A stretch of DNA of 64,000 bases from Rhodobiaceae bacterium (GTDB taxonomy: Bacteria > Pseudomonadota > Alphaproteobacteria > Parvibaculales > Parvibaculaceae), in assembly GCA_021404525.1 (NCBI GenBank), contig JAAWWE010000013.1:1-64000 (forward strand). Reading direction: 5' to 3'. The notes under the pieces were generated by a model that did not search any database, was not told where the DNA came from, and worked only from the letters and a program-made list of their open reading frames with translations. How positions within the stretch are numbered: position 1 is the first letter of the stretch; each line of letters begins with the position of its first letter. Shown in pieces: positions 15,238-24,160 of the stretch. The translations under genes and the position numbers were made by a program.

Positions 15238-16955
15238 CAGTGAAGCATCCCCTTGGGATCATGAGCCAACGGCACAGCACTCGCGCGGGACTTGACACTC
15301 TGAGCCTTTGTCGTTGCTGACAGATCAAAGGCGAGATCATCAGCACTTCCAATAAAGGACGCGTATTCGGCCAATCCAATGGTGCCCGCAAGGAGGTGGT
15401 CCATCCCGAGGAGTCGCATTGACTTGTCATTCATATGCCGAAGCCAATAGTCGCGGCCTGTGCGGGTATCTTCTTTAAGGTGCTTCAGAAGGTCCTCAGT
15501 CGGGCGAACGACTTCAGCGATGAGCTTTCTGCCGACCAGACCTTTCATGGAACCCACATCGCGGCATTCAGAACATCCGGGACCGGCAACATACACAGCC
15601 TTGGCTTGGTCTTGGAGGACAGGCTCAAACGATGCGAAGAGGGCTTCAGTGACTGGGTTCTCAAGATCGGAAGCTGCCTGCACTTTACAATGCGGACAGA
15701 GTGTCGGTACTAGGCGCTGCGCAATCCAGAGACGATGAAGATCAGGATCAAAAGCTGTGTCGGCGGGAACACCAAGCCATTGGTAGCGGAGAGGTATCTG
15801 CATGGCATTGAGGGTGTGAAGCGTTGTGAGGACAAGCTTACCGGTATAGACAGCCTGCATTGCAGCCAAGGCAGTATTCTTGGTTCGGCATTCGCCGATT
15901 TTGACGACGTGAGGGGCAACGCGTAGTGAGGCTTCAAGAACCTTCTCGAAAGGATCTTGCCCATCTTTGTGAACACTCGCGTCAACAGAGAATTGCAATA
16001 TCCGTGGATCAATGCCTTCGGGTGGGTCATCGGCTGCAACGACAGTGAGTCTGTTGTCGTTAATATCCATGAGTTCAGAACAAAATATGGAAAGAGTGGT
16101 GCTCTTGCCTGATTCAGTTGGGGCAGCATTTGTGATCAGGCCAGCTGATGATTTCTGCGCTTCCCGAAATAGGAGCATATGTGATTTGTCAAAGCCAAGA
16201 GAACCAAGACCGCCAGCTGCAATTTCCTTCTCCGCATACATCAATCGCATGTTGAGGTGTCGGCCATTTGCGAGACGGGCAAACTGCATTCGGACACCAT
16301 TTACTGACTTGGGGAGCTTTGACGTGTCTGCGATAGAGACTTTTACATTTTCGCTTGAGGAGTTAACGGTATCGCCATGGTCCGCCAAATAGTAAGCAGC
16401 ATGGTAGACGGCATCCCCCAGTAAGGGGGGCAGTTCAATCACCGTATCAGTTCGATATCCATTGATGTGATAAACGATCTTTGTGCCAGTCGGCAGAAAG
16501 GTGATTTGAATGTCACTGGCTCTCTTGTCCGCTGCATCCTTCAAGATCCGCTCGATCTCAGCGCGCGCTTTGGAAGCATATTCGCCAGAGGTGACGCTGA
16601 CGCCGTAAATGTCTTGCAGTTCGGAAAACTCACATGCGATCGGATCACTTAGTTTCAAGCCCAGAAGTGTCATCGCTGTGTGGGGCAGTGCTGCAATATC
16701 GGCCCTGTCGATCTGGTCTTTGTGGACGTAAAAACTACCGTCATTCATGACAGCACATATTTGGCGGAGCTCAGGGTCAATTGTCAGCTTTCCTCCTGGA
16801 TCAGTGAGAACCGTGACGGGACCTTGCGTGTCGAGCTCTGGCGTGGCCGAATGCGCGGCGTCTTCGGACGCGCAAGCATCGGCAACCGGTGCAAGCTGTA
16901 GGACAGTCTTGCGATCCTTTTGAGGTCGGCGCAATTTGATCCCGAGGAAAGGCAT
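15237..16955 (-). CDS. pilQ: PilQ-like pilus assembly ATPase (GspE/PulE family)
   Basis: 572 residues. Walker A is NAAPTESGKSTT (about residues 280-291), unusual in its APTESGKS wording but standard for PilQ-type ATPases. The zinc motif is CPHC ... CSEC about 40 residues apart. GECRTKN replaces the usual GEIRD. It energises thin-pilus assembly at the inner face of the cytoplasmic membrane. ATG 16955 is chosen because it follows the pilP stop by 4 nt; GTG 16973 would overlap pilP. Confidence 0.88.
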   Translation of the reverse strand: MPFLGIKLRRPQKDRKTVLQLAPVADACASEDAAHSATPELDTQGPVTVLTDPGGKLTIDPELRQICAVMNDGSFYVHKDQIDRADIAALPHTAMTLLGLKLSDPIACEFSELQDIYGVSVTSGEYASKARAEIERILKDAADKRASDIQITFLPTGTKIVYHINGYRTDTVIELPPLLGDAVYHAAYYLADHGDTVNSSSENVKVSIADTSKLPKSVNGVRMQFARLANGRHLNMRLMYAEKEIAAGGLGSLGFDKSHMLLFREAQKSSAGLITNAAPTESGKSTTLSIFCSELMDINDNRLTVVAADDPPEGIDPRILQFSVDASVHKDGQDPFEKVLEASLRVAPHVVKIGECRTKNTALAAMQAVYTGKLVLTTLHTLNAMQIPLRYQWLGVPADTAFDPDLHRLWIAQRLVPTLCPHCKVQAASDLENPVTEALFASFEPVLQDQAKAVYVAGPGCSECRDVGSMKGLVGRKLIAEVVRPTEDLLKHLKEDTRTGRDYWLRHMNDKSMRLLGMDHLLAGTIGLAEYASFIGSADDLAFDLSATTKAQSVKSRASAVPLAHDPKGMLH

Positions 16956-16959
16956 GTGT

Positions 16960-17520
16960 CTACCGACCACCACTTAGTCGAGTAACACCATTGTCTGTCA
17001 CCAGTGACACACCGTTTCTATCGATCGAAGAAACACGGCCTACGCCCTCAATAACGTCTCCCTTATGCACAGCCCGTCGCTCACCACTCGGCAAGGATAG
17101 TATTGCTGTAAGCTTGCCCGTAGACCCCGAAACTTCTTCAACAATTGGGGACAATTGTCGCGGTTGGGGAGGTTCAGCACCTACAGTTTGTTGGAGAAAT
17201 TGTTGTGGGTTTTGTGGGAGACCGGGCGAAATAGCTTGTTGTTGAGCAACACCTGGAAGACCGGTTTCGCTTTGCGAAACACCCGGCTCATAACCCTCGC
17301 AACGATCGGCAGCGGGTTGAGCCTTGCAAAGTTGCTCGAGGTTGCGGGCATACTGCAATTCAAGGGAGGACGTGTAGATCCTCCTCTGAAGATCAATCGT
17401 GTGTTCGAGCAGCAATGGATCTGGGTCAGGAAGGCGGTGCAAGGGTAGAGGCATACCGTCTGCCAAGACCGGGAGCGTCCCAGAAAAAAGAAACAGAACA
17501 CTTAGAAAATTACGATACAT
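16960..17520 (-). CDS. pilP: PilP-like pilus biogenesis protein
   Basis: 186 residues: signal peptide (FLSVLFLFSGTLPVLA), a coiled segment (LEHTIDLQRRIYTSSLELQYARNLEQL), a Gln/Pro-rich linker and a C-terminal beta domain (GERRAVHKGDVIEGVGRVSSI, then NGVTRL) of the PilP/GspC kind. ATG 17520 is chosen because GGAGG stands 8 nt upstream; the longer frame from 17568 has no site. It likely links the secretin PilN to the inner-membrane parts. Confidence 0.8.
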   Translation of the reverse strand: MYRNFLSVLFLFSGTLPVLADGMPLPLHRLPDPDPLLLEHTIDLQRRIYTSSLELQYARNLEQLCKAQPAADRCEGYEPGVSQSETGLPGVAQQQAISPGLPQNPQQFLQQTVGAEPPQPRQLSPIVEEVSGSTGKLTAILSLPSGERRAVHKGDVIEGVGRVSSIDRNGVSLVTDNGVTRLSGGR

Positions 17521-18727
17521 GCGCAATTCCTCCAATGGACCACTCGCTGGCGCTAGGGTTAAACTCAATTGACGTGAGGGCTGCCGCAGGCAGTGTGCTC
17601 AAAGCTTCCGTCCAGAACATTGGCGGTGCTTTGGTTTTGAGAGACCACTGAAGAGTGCTCGGTGGCGGAGATCCGCCAGGAAGTGTCACAGGTATCTTTT
17701 CAGTTAAAAACCGCATCTGATAGGCATCACTGAGACGGGCCAAAATGACCTGCAATTCATAGGGGTCCGAAAGGGTCGCCGAAAGCTCAACAGGCTCTAC
17801 AGCGTCAAGGACATAGCTGACCTCAGCCATGCGAGATGTAACATCCAAGCGAGATCCCGGTAGATGGTTGACGACTGCTGCCAACGAAGCAATGGACGTG
17901 GCCCGCACACTGGTGGAAACGGTGCTCCCATCGCAGTCCACTGAACCGACCTCCCAGCCAGGAAGAGTACGGGCTCGCAAAAAGAGCTTGTAGATCGCCG
18001 ACACGCAAACATCGGCTGCTACTGGCAATGGAACGACGCTTGGACGAGCGGCACGAAGAACTGTGAGAGCTGGCTCTGGTTGAGGGGTCTCAGCGACTTC
18101 TTCCGTTTCGAAAGAAATGTAATCTGGAATGTAGGTGACTGCTGTAGCCAAAAGGAGGACGAGAGCGGCCCCTACCGCCAGTGGTACAGCTGCCTTCTTT
18201 AGCGGGATGTCTTTGAATAGGAAAGAAGGGAGCAGAACCGGCCCTTTCAAGCCGATCATTGCGCGATCGACGCTCTCAGTCTGCGTACCATCAATCAGCC
18301 AGTCAGTCGGCGCGACTGCTTTAGGCCAGGTTCGAGAATTGTATCGCTTTTCGAACTCATCCTTTGCGGCTTGTCGGGTGCTGTAAACAGCGTCATGCTC
18401 AATGATGCCGTCGCGATTGGCTACGACCCAAACATGATCTGGTCCAAGCTGATAGGCGGCAAGCCAGTCGGTCGGATCAGCATCAGACAAAGCGGCTGCG
18501 GCAGACTGGTACAGTTCCCAAAAGCGGGGCTTCTCTTCTTCCTCCAATCGGCAAATGCCGAACTGACCGGCATTCGTCCTGGTGATGACGTGCGCAGGTT
18601 TTAGATCAGCTGTGTTAGCCGCTCTTTCCTTACGAAGGTTCGACATTGCTTTGTGCCAGAAAGCGCCAGCAACAAAACGAGTGCTTCCAATATCGAATGG
18701 AAGAGAATTGGGAAGATTATAATCCAC
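17510..18727 (-). CDS. pilO: PilO-like inner-membrane pilus protein
   Basis: 405 residues. The PilO2-like N-terminus reads FDIGSTRFVAGAFWHK, a cytoplasmic domain follows, then one membrane helix (AVPLAVGAALVLLLATAVTYI, about 180-200) and a periplasmic domain. GTG 18727 is chosen: GAGG lies 8 nt before it and it overlaps the pilN stop by only 11 nt, whereas the open frame from 18775 would overlap by 59 nt. Confidence 0.8.
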   Translation of the reverse strand: MDYNLPNSLPFDIGSTRFVAGAFWHKAMSNLRKERAANTADLKPAHVITRTNAGQFGICRLEEEEKPRFWELYQSAAAALSDADPTDWLAAYQLGPDHVWVVANRDGIIEHDAVYSTRQAAKDEFEKRYNSRTWPKAVAPTDWLIDGTQTESVDRAMIGLKGPVLLPSFLFKDIPLKKAAVPLAVGAALVLLLATAVTYIPDYISFETEEVAETPQPEPALTVLRAARPSVVPLPVAADVCVSAIYKLFLRARTLPGWEVGSVDCDGSTVSTSVRATSIASLAAVVNHLPGSRLDVTSRMAEVSYVLDAVEPVELSATLSDPYELQVILARLSDAYQMRFLTEKIPVTLPGGSPPPSTLQWSLKTKAPPMFWTEALSTLPAAALTSIEFNPSASEWSIGGIAHVS

Positions 18728-20378
18728 TACGGACACCTCGCTCGGCAACGCGCGTCGGCTGAGGGTCCCCGACAATTGTTGGCGTAACCATCAGGATTAA
18801 TCGTGTCTTTTGCACCTGGCCGCTCTTAGCTCCTCCAAGAAACCAGAAGTCCGAAGAGCCCAGCCCCGTGTCTCCTCGGACGACGCGTTCCTGCTCATAG
18901 CCGGAGAGAATGAGTGTTTCGCCAGAAGACATGACGACCTCATTTTTTAGCTGACGTGCATCAACCGTTGCCAGCTGTATGGTCTGCTGAGCAGAGACCT
19001 GGAAGTTTTCCAAGTTGGTAAGGTCGGACGACGCCATGGCAAGGGTAAGATGGACTTCATCATTGCCAACAACCCGTGGGAGGACCTGGAGGCTAAAACC
19101 AATATTTAGCGTTTCGGTTTGGGCTGTTGCTGTGACGATCCCGTTTCCTTCAGTCACAGTCGATACCTGATTTACAATATCTTGTTCTCGGGTGAGCGTA
19201 ATCGGTGTGACAGTGTTGGACTGAGCGATCGTGGTGCCGATGCGATAGTCTGCAAGACGGTCATTTCTCGCGACGGCCCGCAACATGAGTTCCGTCCCAT
19301 TGAAATGGGAGTTGGGGCTATCTGAGGCGCCCAATATGCCGATAGAAGTAGATCCAATCTGCGATAGGGCCGGGACTAGGGACTGCTGTGCAATGTCGAG
19401 ACCGGATACAGCGTCATTGAATAACGCATCAATAGACAGGCCGAAATCATCCTGGTCATCTATATTGATGAAAATCGCCGCGACCTCGACGGCCACCCTT
19501 TTAGACAGGATCTGATTTATCCGCTCTACATGGGCGCTAACGGCCTCCATCGTTCTTTTGGTGGTTGTTACAGTCAGTACGCCGGTGCTCTGAGATACGG
19601 AGTAACTGCTTCCACTAGGGATCAGAGAAGCAAGCGTGTCGTCCAATTCCGCCCATTGGTTCCCGGCAAAGGTGGCACTTGCGTCCTGCTCTCCGCTTCC
19701 CTCACCGCCAGTCGCTCCAGTGACGGTTACGTTAAAGGAGTTGGTGGAAAGAGGGACTTTCACGAGAAACGTTCGTGTCAGATATCTATTGAAATAGACC
19801 GTGCCATTCTCAAACGACCAGGACATGTCGAAGTGGTGGGATACGATGTCCAGGAACCTGGAAAGTGGACCAGAATAATCAGGCTGGTATGTCGGGGCGT
19901 CGATGTCACTATTGGAGCCAGCATCAACCGGAGACGAATTAAAAACGGGTGGAGTAAATGCCGCCACAGGGTCTGTTGGAGCTGCTGCTAAGGGCGTAGA
20001 GGCCGCCGTTTCGGTAGCATCGCCAAGTATCCGAGTGTCTACGTAGGTTGGAAGGCCGGTTGCTTTCGTGATCCGCTCAGCGATTTCTTTGATCGTAAGC
20101 GAACTCTGTGCAAACAGCACTATTCCAGACTCACCTTCAAACATTTCGGGCAAGCGGCGCTCAATTGGTGCGAGTGTTGAGACGTCGCCTAGATAGGGCG
20201 CAGCTCGATGCACGATGAAAGAACTCGATGTAATCTCATCGGTCTCCGCAATCGATTGATCAGCAATCGCTTCCAATGAATTGAGACGCTCGTCTGCCTC
20301 TTCTATCGTCTCACAGCTGGCTATAGAGAAGGTAGCGGCAATCGCAAGGAGCCGGAACAGGTTTGGGTGTTTCATCAT
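18717..20378 (-). CDS. pilN: PilN-like secretin lipoprotein
   Basis: 553 residues. Lipobox SIASC puts the lipidated Cys at residue 22. N-domains (ERITKATGLPTYVD; SRFLDIVSHHFDMSW) lead to a secretin core with VEVAAIFINIDDQDDFGLSID and a C-terminal SGETLILSGYEQE and KTRLILMVTPTIV. It forms the outer-membrane channel for the thin pilus. A TnpB element ends immediately before its ATG pair, so its original leader has probably been replaced; a weak CGGAAA is the only upstream purine tract. Confidence 0.9.
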   Translation of the reverse strand: MMKHPNLFRLLAIAATFSIASCETIEEADERLNSLEAIADQSIAETDEITSSSFIVHRAAPYLGDVSTLAPIERRLPEMFEGESGIVLFAQSSLTIKEIAERITKATGLPTYVDTRILGDATETAASTPLAAAPTDPVAAFTPPVFNSSPVDAGSNSDIDAPTYQPDYSGPLSRFLDIVSHHFDMSWSFENGTVYFNRYLTRTFLVKVPLSTNSFNVTVTGATGGEGSGEQDASATFAGNQWAELDDTLASLIPSGSSYSVSQSTGVLTVTTTKRTMEAVSAHVERINQILSKRVAVEVAAIFINIDDQDDFGLSIDALFNDAVSGLDIAQQSLVPALSQIGSTSIGILGASDSPNSHFNGTELMLRAVARNDRLADYRIGTTIAQSNTVTPITLTREQDIVNQVSTVTEGNGIVTATAQTETLNIGFSLQVLPRVVGNDEVHLTLAMASSDLTNLENFQVSAQQTIQLATVDARQLKNEVVMSSGETLILSGYEQERVVRGDTGLGSSDFWFLGGAKSGQVQKTRLILMVTPTIVGDPQPTRVAERGVRSGL

Positions 20379-20392
20379 TTTCCGCGCGGAGA

Positions 20393-20412
20393 CCCCGGCT
20401 TTAAAGCCGGGG
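20393..20412. repeat. Left-end palindrome of the tnpB element
   Basis: CCCCGGCTTTAAAGCCGGGG, a perfect palindrome able to form the subterminal hairpin that a Y1 transposase recognises in this superfamily. It begins 15 bp from the pilN start codon. Confidence 0.65.
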
Positions 20413-20514
20413 AGGAAGCGCGCCTTTCGTTCTTTGCTGTTTGATCTGCATGTGCCCTGAACGGGAGAAAGATTTTTCTGGCATGAGATTCCTCTGACCC
20501 GATAGACTCGATGG

Positions 20515-21759
20515 ATGATAAATCGCGGCTACAGATACAGATTGAAGCCAAGTGCTGAGCAATTGGACCTGTTCGGACAGTTCGCTGGTGTGTGCCGCCT
20601 GATCTACAATCTGGCTCTGGAACAAAGGCGGGACTGGTGGTCCCCCTATCAGCGACGGACAGGCAAACACTTGTCTTATGTCTCCCAAGCTAAAGAGCTG
20701 ACGGCGCTTCGCTCGGAGTATGACTGGATTGCGGCGGTCTCCCAGACCTGCCAGCAACAGGCACTCAGAGACCTGGACAGGGCCTATAGCAACTTCTTTA
20801 AGGGCATTGCCAGCTATCCCTCTCCCAGACGCAAAGGGCTGAATGACAGCTTCCGCTTTCAGGGCCGGGAGGTCTCGGTGCGCGCCCTCAATGGTAATTG
20901 GGCAGAGGTTCGCCTTCCCAAGATTGGTTGGGTCCGCTTCAGATGCACCAGACCTCTTAGAGGCAAGGTCAACAATGCAACAGTAAGTCTTGCCCCAAAC
21001 GGTTGGCACATCTCCTTCAGTCTTGCCATTGAGCATGAAGCGCCGGCCAACATTGCCCCCTCTGTGGGCATCGACCGTAGGGTAAGCAATAGCTTGGCTC
21101 TGTCTACTGGAGAGCTCCTGTCTCTGCCGGCCGCGCTCCAGGCTCTGGAGCGGCGCAAGAGACGAGCTCAGAGAGTGCTGGCCCGGAGAAAGCGGGGATC
21201 GAGGCGATCTGCCAAGGCGAGAGCTCGGGTGGCGGCTCTGGCAGCCCGACAGGCGCGTGTTCGCAAAGACTGGCACCACCGGGTTAGTACGGACATTGCC
21301 CGGCGTTTTGGCACAATTGTCCTGGAGGATCTCAACACCCAAGGTATGACGAGAAGCGCCCGGGGAACCCTTGAGACGCCCGGTAGCAACGTTAGAGCGA
21401 AGGCCGCTCTCAACAGAGCGATCCTGAACCAGGGCTGGTATCTGTTTGAGACGCTGCTGGCCTACAAGCTTGAAGAACGGGGCGGACATCTGTGCAAGGT
21501 CTCTGCCCACTACACATCGCAGACCTGTTCGGCCTGTGGAACCGTAGACAGGGAGAGCCGCAAGAGCCAAGCGTCTTTCCACTGTCACACCTGCGGCCAC
21601 ATCGCCCATGCAGACACGAACGCTGCGATCAATATCCTGCGCCGGAACACGGCGTCTATGCTCGTGGAGGTGGACCATAAGGTCTCCTGTGAAGCGAGAA
21701 CTCGAAGGGGTCTCGCGATCCCCGAAAATCTCCCTGCTTCAGCGGGGGGAAGATGTTAA
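20515..21759 (+). CDS. tnpB: TnpB RNA-guided nuclease
   Basis: 414 residues with an intact RuvC centre: Asp187 (GIDRR), Glu271 (IVLEDLN) and Asp367 (HADTNAA), plus a zinc finger CSAC ... CHTC (about 338-360). The N-terminus (YRYRLKPSAEQ, FAGVCRLIYNLAL) is standard. Family members cut DNA guided by an omega RNA from the 3' end of the gene and act on sequence next to a short TAM. The 3' hairpin near 21730-21755 would be part of that RNA. It may act to keep the element at its site. All catalytic residues are present, so it is probably active. Confidence 0.92.
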   Translation: MINRGYRYRLKPSAEQLDLFGQFAGVCRLIYNLALEQRRDWWSPYQRRTGKHLSYVSQAKELTALRSEYDWIAAVSQTCQQQALRDLDRAYSNFFKGIASYPSPRRKGLNDSFRFQGREVSVRALNGNWAEVRLPKIGWVRFRCTRPLRGKVNNATVSLAPNGWHISFSLAIEHEAPANIAPSVGIDRRVSNSLALSTGELLSLPAALQALERRKRRAQRVLARRKRGSRRSAKARARVAALAARQARVRKDWHHRVSTDIARRFGTIVLEDLNTQGMTRSARGTLETPGSNVRAKAALNRAILNQGWYLFETLLAYKLEERGGHLCKVSAHYTSQTCSACGTVDRESRKSQASFHCHTCGHIAHADTNAAINILRRNTASMLVEVDHKVSCEARTRRGLAIPENLPASAGGRC

Positions 21760-22673
21760 TCGACCTGCTCCTTGATCTCAATCACGCGATTGGAATGCAG
21801 GACCGCTACCGGACGCTTATCAGCGTGTGCGAACCCACTAAAAAGCCATTCCAATGCAGACTCAAAGTCTCCGGTGAAACTGTCGGTGACGCCCAATCTC
21901 CATCCCTGCTCGGGTAGCGGCAAGAGACGGTAGCCCGCCTTTACCGTCCACTCAGTCAGGACCTGAGTGAGTGTCTGTCCTTCACGCACCTTCCACTCCA
22001 AGGAACTGGCTGGAGTTGGTTCGGGTGTTTGAGGAGTGGCCTTCGGGGACTGGTCCGCAGTGGCGACGGCGCCAATTGTTTCATTTAGATCAACCTCTGA
22101 TGGAGCGAGTGACGTGGGTCGATCACTAGCTCTGCGAGTGGGTCGAGCGAGCGGTACATCTGATGGTCTGAAGGGTGCAGCACTTGCGACCTGCACTTCG
22201 GGTCGTGGCAATTGCCAGTCCACCGTGCGATTGAACGTTGGGCCTTCAAGGCTTTTCAGCCGAACCCGGTAGTGACGTGTCTCTGTAAAAACCTCCAGCA
22301 TGGCGCTTTTGTTTGGAGTTGTTGTCAGCACAGCAAGCCGGTGATCAGTCGGCGTGTAGTGATTGGGCTGAGACTGACTTAGAAAGAAATGGGCAGGATC
22401 TGACACAGATTTCGACGTAATGAATTCATCGTTCGGGAAATTCAATATGGTCGCTTCACCTGGCTTGACCCAAATCTCATAAACTTGATCTGGCTGCACC
22501 TCGAACGTGACGTTGGGCGTGATAAAATCGGTCCAGGGTGTGGGCACTGTTGTTGAAAGACCGACGGGTAGGGCCTGGGTCGCCGGAGCGTATGTCCTAA
22601 ACTCTGTTGGCGAACGCTCTGGCGCACACCCACCGACTGCAATCACCACAAACAATGCAAGTGTTCTACTCAT
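21756..22673 (-). CDS. Lipoprotein fusing a VirB9/TrbG-like N-domain to a TcpQ/PilL domain
   Basis: 305 residues. Lipobox VGGC gives a lipidated Cys16. Residues about 52-155 resemble the VirB9 N-domain (VYEIWVKPGEATILNF, TRHYRVRLKSLEG, TVDWQLP), in parallel with VirB9 at 25.7 kb (VYQVYFSPGFLTTLYL ... VAWNYP). A Pro/Thr-rich linker (about 156-224) leads to a TcpQ domain (EWKVREGQTLTQVLTEWTVKA to VLHSNRVIEI, 225-300), the part of PilL that works with the PilN secretin. It sits exactly at the join between the T4SS genes and pilN. It may tie the secretin to the conjugation channel. The VirB9 relationship is inferred from pattern; the TcpQ part is firmer. Confidence 0.7.
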   Translation of the reverse strand: MSRTLALFVVIAVGGCAPERSPTEFRTYAPATQALPVGLSTTVPTPWTDFITPNVTFEVQPDQVYEIWVKPGEATILNFPNDEFITSKSVSDPAHFFLSQSQPNHYTPTDHRLAVLTTTPNKSAMLEVFTETRHYRVRLKSLEGPTFNRTVDWQLPRPEVQVASAAPFRPSDVPLARPTRRASDRPTSLAPSEVDLNETIGAVATADQSPKATPQTPEPTPASSLEWKVREGQTLTQVLTEWTVKAGYRLLPLPEQGWRLGVTDSFTGDFESALEWLFSGFAHADKRPVAVLHSNRVIEIKEQVD

Positions 22674-23353
22674 TGCCCAAAATCCTTGTTGATGTCGATG
22701 CCGACGATGTAGATGCCCAGAGGGTTTTTGATGATTTGGTCTGGGCTTGAGGACGGGCGTACATCGACCGTAAAGGTCGCTGTCCAGTCTTCCTTGTGAT
22801 CAAAAGCACCCTGAATGTAGTGCTCTTGCACAAACGCGATCTGATAGGTCCGATTGGTAAGTTTGCTGGCTTTGACAATATTGACCGTCACAGCCTCCAA
22901 TCCGACCTTTTCGGTCGGCGGATTCTGCTGAGCAAGACGGGTCATGTAGCCAAGCGCCTCACCATCCAAGTAATCAAAGGCCCGGACCCAATTTTGCTGG
23001 ACTTGCACTTCGTCAATAGAGCGAGAGCGGATGTTAGAGATCCAATCGGCCAGGAAGAAAATCATCTGACGGTCATTGGGCTCGTAGATTTGCTGAAGAG
23101 GCTCAACTTTCAGTGCCTCTCCCTTTTCGTTTATCTGAACGATATAGGGAACAGCTCTGACCTGACCAGATTGCCAAAGATTTCCTGTCAGCGAGAGGGC
23201 GGTGATCGAAAGAGAGATCAATGAGACGAGGCGCCAGTTCGCTGCCTGAGCCGTGGCCGTGCCTATTCGATCATCCCAGACTTGGGCTGCGCGCTGAAAA
23301 GGAGAGAGTGGCTTGAAACCACTTGGAGGCGTCTCCGATTTAAAATCACTCAT
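22670..23353 (-). CDS. trbF: VirB8/TrbF-like inner-membrane protein
   Basis: 227 residues: short cytoplasmic start, one membrane helix (LVSLISLSITALSLTGNLW), then the VirB8 periplasmic domain (VRAVPYIVQINEKGEALKVEPL, FFLADWISNIRSRSID, FTVDVRPSSSPDQIIKNPLGIYI). ATG 23353 overlaps the stop of the nuclease gene (ATGA) and has AGGGAG 7 nt upstream; the longer frame is ignored. It is a core scaffold of the T4SS. Confidence 0.88.
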   Translation of the reverse strand: MSDFKSETPPSGFKPLSPFQRAAQVWDDRIGTATAQAANWRLVSLISLSITALSLTGNLWQSGQVRAVPYIVQINEKGEALKVEPLQQIYEPNDRQMIFFLADWISNIRSRSIDEVQVQQNWVRAFDYLDGEALGYMTRLAQQNPPTEKVGLEAVTVNIVKASKLTNRTYQIAFVQEHYIQGAFDHKEDWTATFTVDVRPSSSPDQIIKNPLGIYIVGIDINKDFGQ

Positions 23354-24159
23354 TGGATCGCTCCCTGCATTTGAATGTACGGGTTGAAGCGCCCTTGAAG
23401 CGCTGTGACACGCTTTGCTCGCTCTAGCTCCCAATCATCAACAGGGTCTTGCTCAGCCCAACGCTCCAGGAGAGTCATGTACGAGGCAGAGAGAGCCATC
23501 CCGTAGGTGTCGTCCATGTAGAGCCAGGTACGGGCAACATCGCCTCGAATGGAGATGGCGGGTTCGTAGCGAGAAGGGATATCGCCAACTTCAAAATTAC
23601 ACTGACCAAACTCTCGCGGCTCACCCCGCACGATGCCGGTTGGATAATTAGCCTTGGACTGATTTATGGAAAGGACAGCGGGGACGATGTTGTGCAGGTC
23701 AACAGACATCTCCATGTAAGTCGTGTCGAGAAGGGCACAGCACGCCTGACCTCGATATTCAACTCCACCTCTGTGACAAGCTTCATGACCTTCTTTCCAG
23801 CAGGAAAGGCCTCTTCCAAACCAAGAAGCGGGCACGACATTATCCCAGGATAAGATCTCGCTGGTGTCGTCTGCACCATCAGCATTTAGACCACACCGGC
23901 TTGGAGCAACGGCGCCATCAAACTTGTCGTAAGGAACCCATGGGCAGCCACAGTAAAGGGTCTGCTCCTGGTCTCGATACACAACATCACGGGCCAAGCT
24001 CCACGCATCTTCAGGACTGATGAGCGTCTTGCCAACAAGGGCGCGGTGAGCTTCGCTCAACGACTGAAGCTCATAGATCGTCTCTTCTGCTGCGGCATAT
24101 GCGCTATGCAGAAGAGAGAGCAACGTGCCCGACAGGAATATGAAAGCTTGGCGAGACAT
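23350..24159 (-). CDS. Endonuclease I (EndA/NucM family), secreted
   Basis: 269 residues with a signal peptide (FLSGTLLSLLHSAYAAA). The Endonuclease I signatures are clear: SWDNVVPASWFG and DLHNIVPAVLSINQSKANYPTG, with many Cys for disulphides. Homologues are periplasmic or secreted DNases. It is embedded between the 111-residue gene and virB8, with overlap to virB8, so it is made with the secretion apparatus. It might open cell-surface DNA or help the transfer, but its job here is unknown. Confidence 0.85.
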   Translation of the reverse strand: MSRQAFIFLSGTLLSLLHSAYAAAEETIYELQSLSEAHRALVGKTLISPEDAWSLARDVVYRDQEQTLYCGCPWVPYDKFDGAVAPSRCGLNADGADDTSEILSWDNVVPASWFGRGLSCWKEGHEACHRGGVEYRGQACCALLDTTYMEMSVDLHNIVPAVLSINQSKANYPTGIVRGEPREFGQCNFEVGDIPSRYEPAISIRGDVARTWLYMDDTYGMALSASYMTLLERWAEQDPVDDWELERAKRVTALQGRFNPYIQMQGAIQ

Positions 24160-24160
24160 T

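Larger units (their letters stand above)
20380..21759 (+). mobile_element. Lone tnpB element (IS200/IS605 superfamily) between pilN and the VirB9-TcpQ gene
   Basis: A 1.38-kb insertion on the strand opposite to the operon. The left side carries a perfect 20-bp palindrome (20393-20412). The right side has a stem around CCCTGCTTCAGCGGGGG and ends in TTAA shared with the stop codons of tnpB and of the neighbouring gene. No tnpA is present. Exact ends are inferred from the gap between pilN's ATG and the neighbour's stop. Confidence 0.75.

Noticed and set aside
20401-21678. 425-codon minus-strand frame over tnpB
   Set aside because: Runs antisense to a TnpB with intact catalytic residues; its composition is that of a GC-rich shadow frame.
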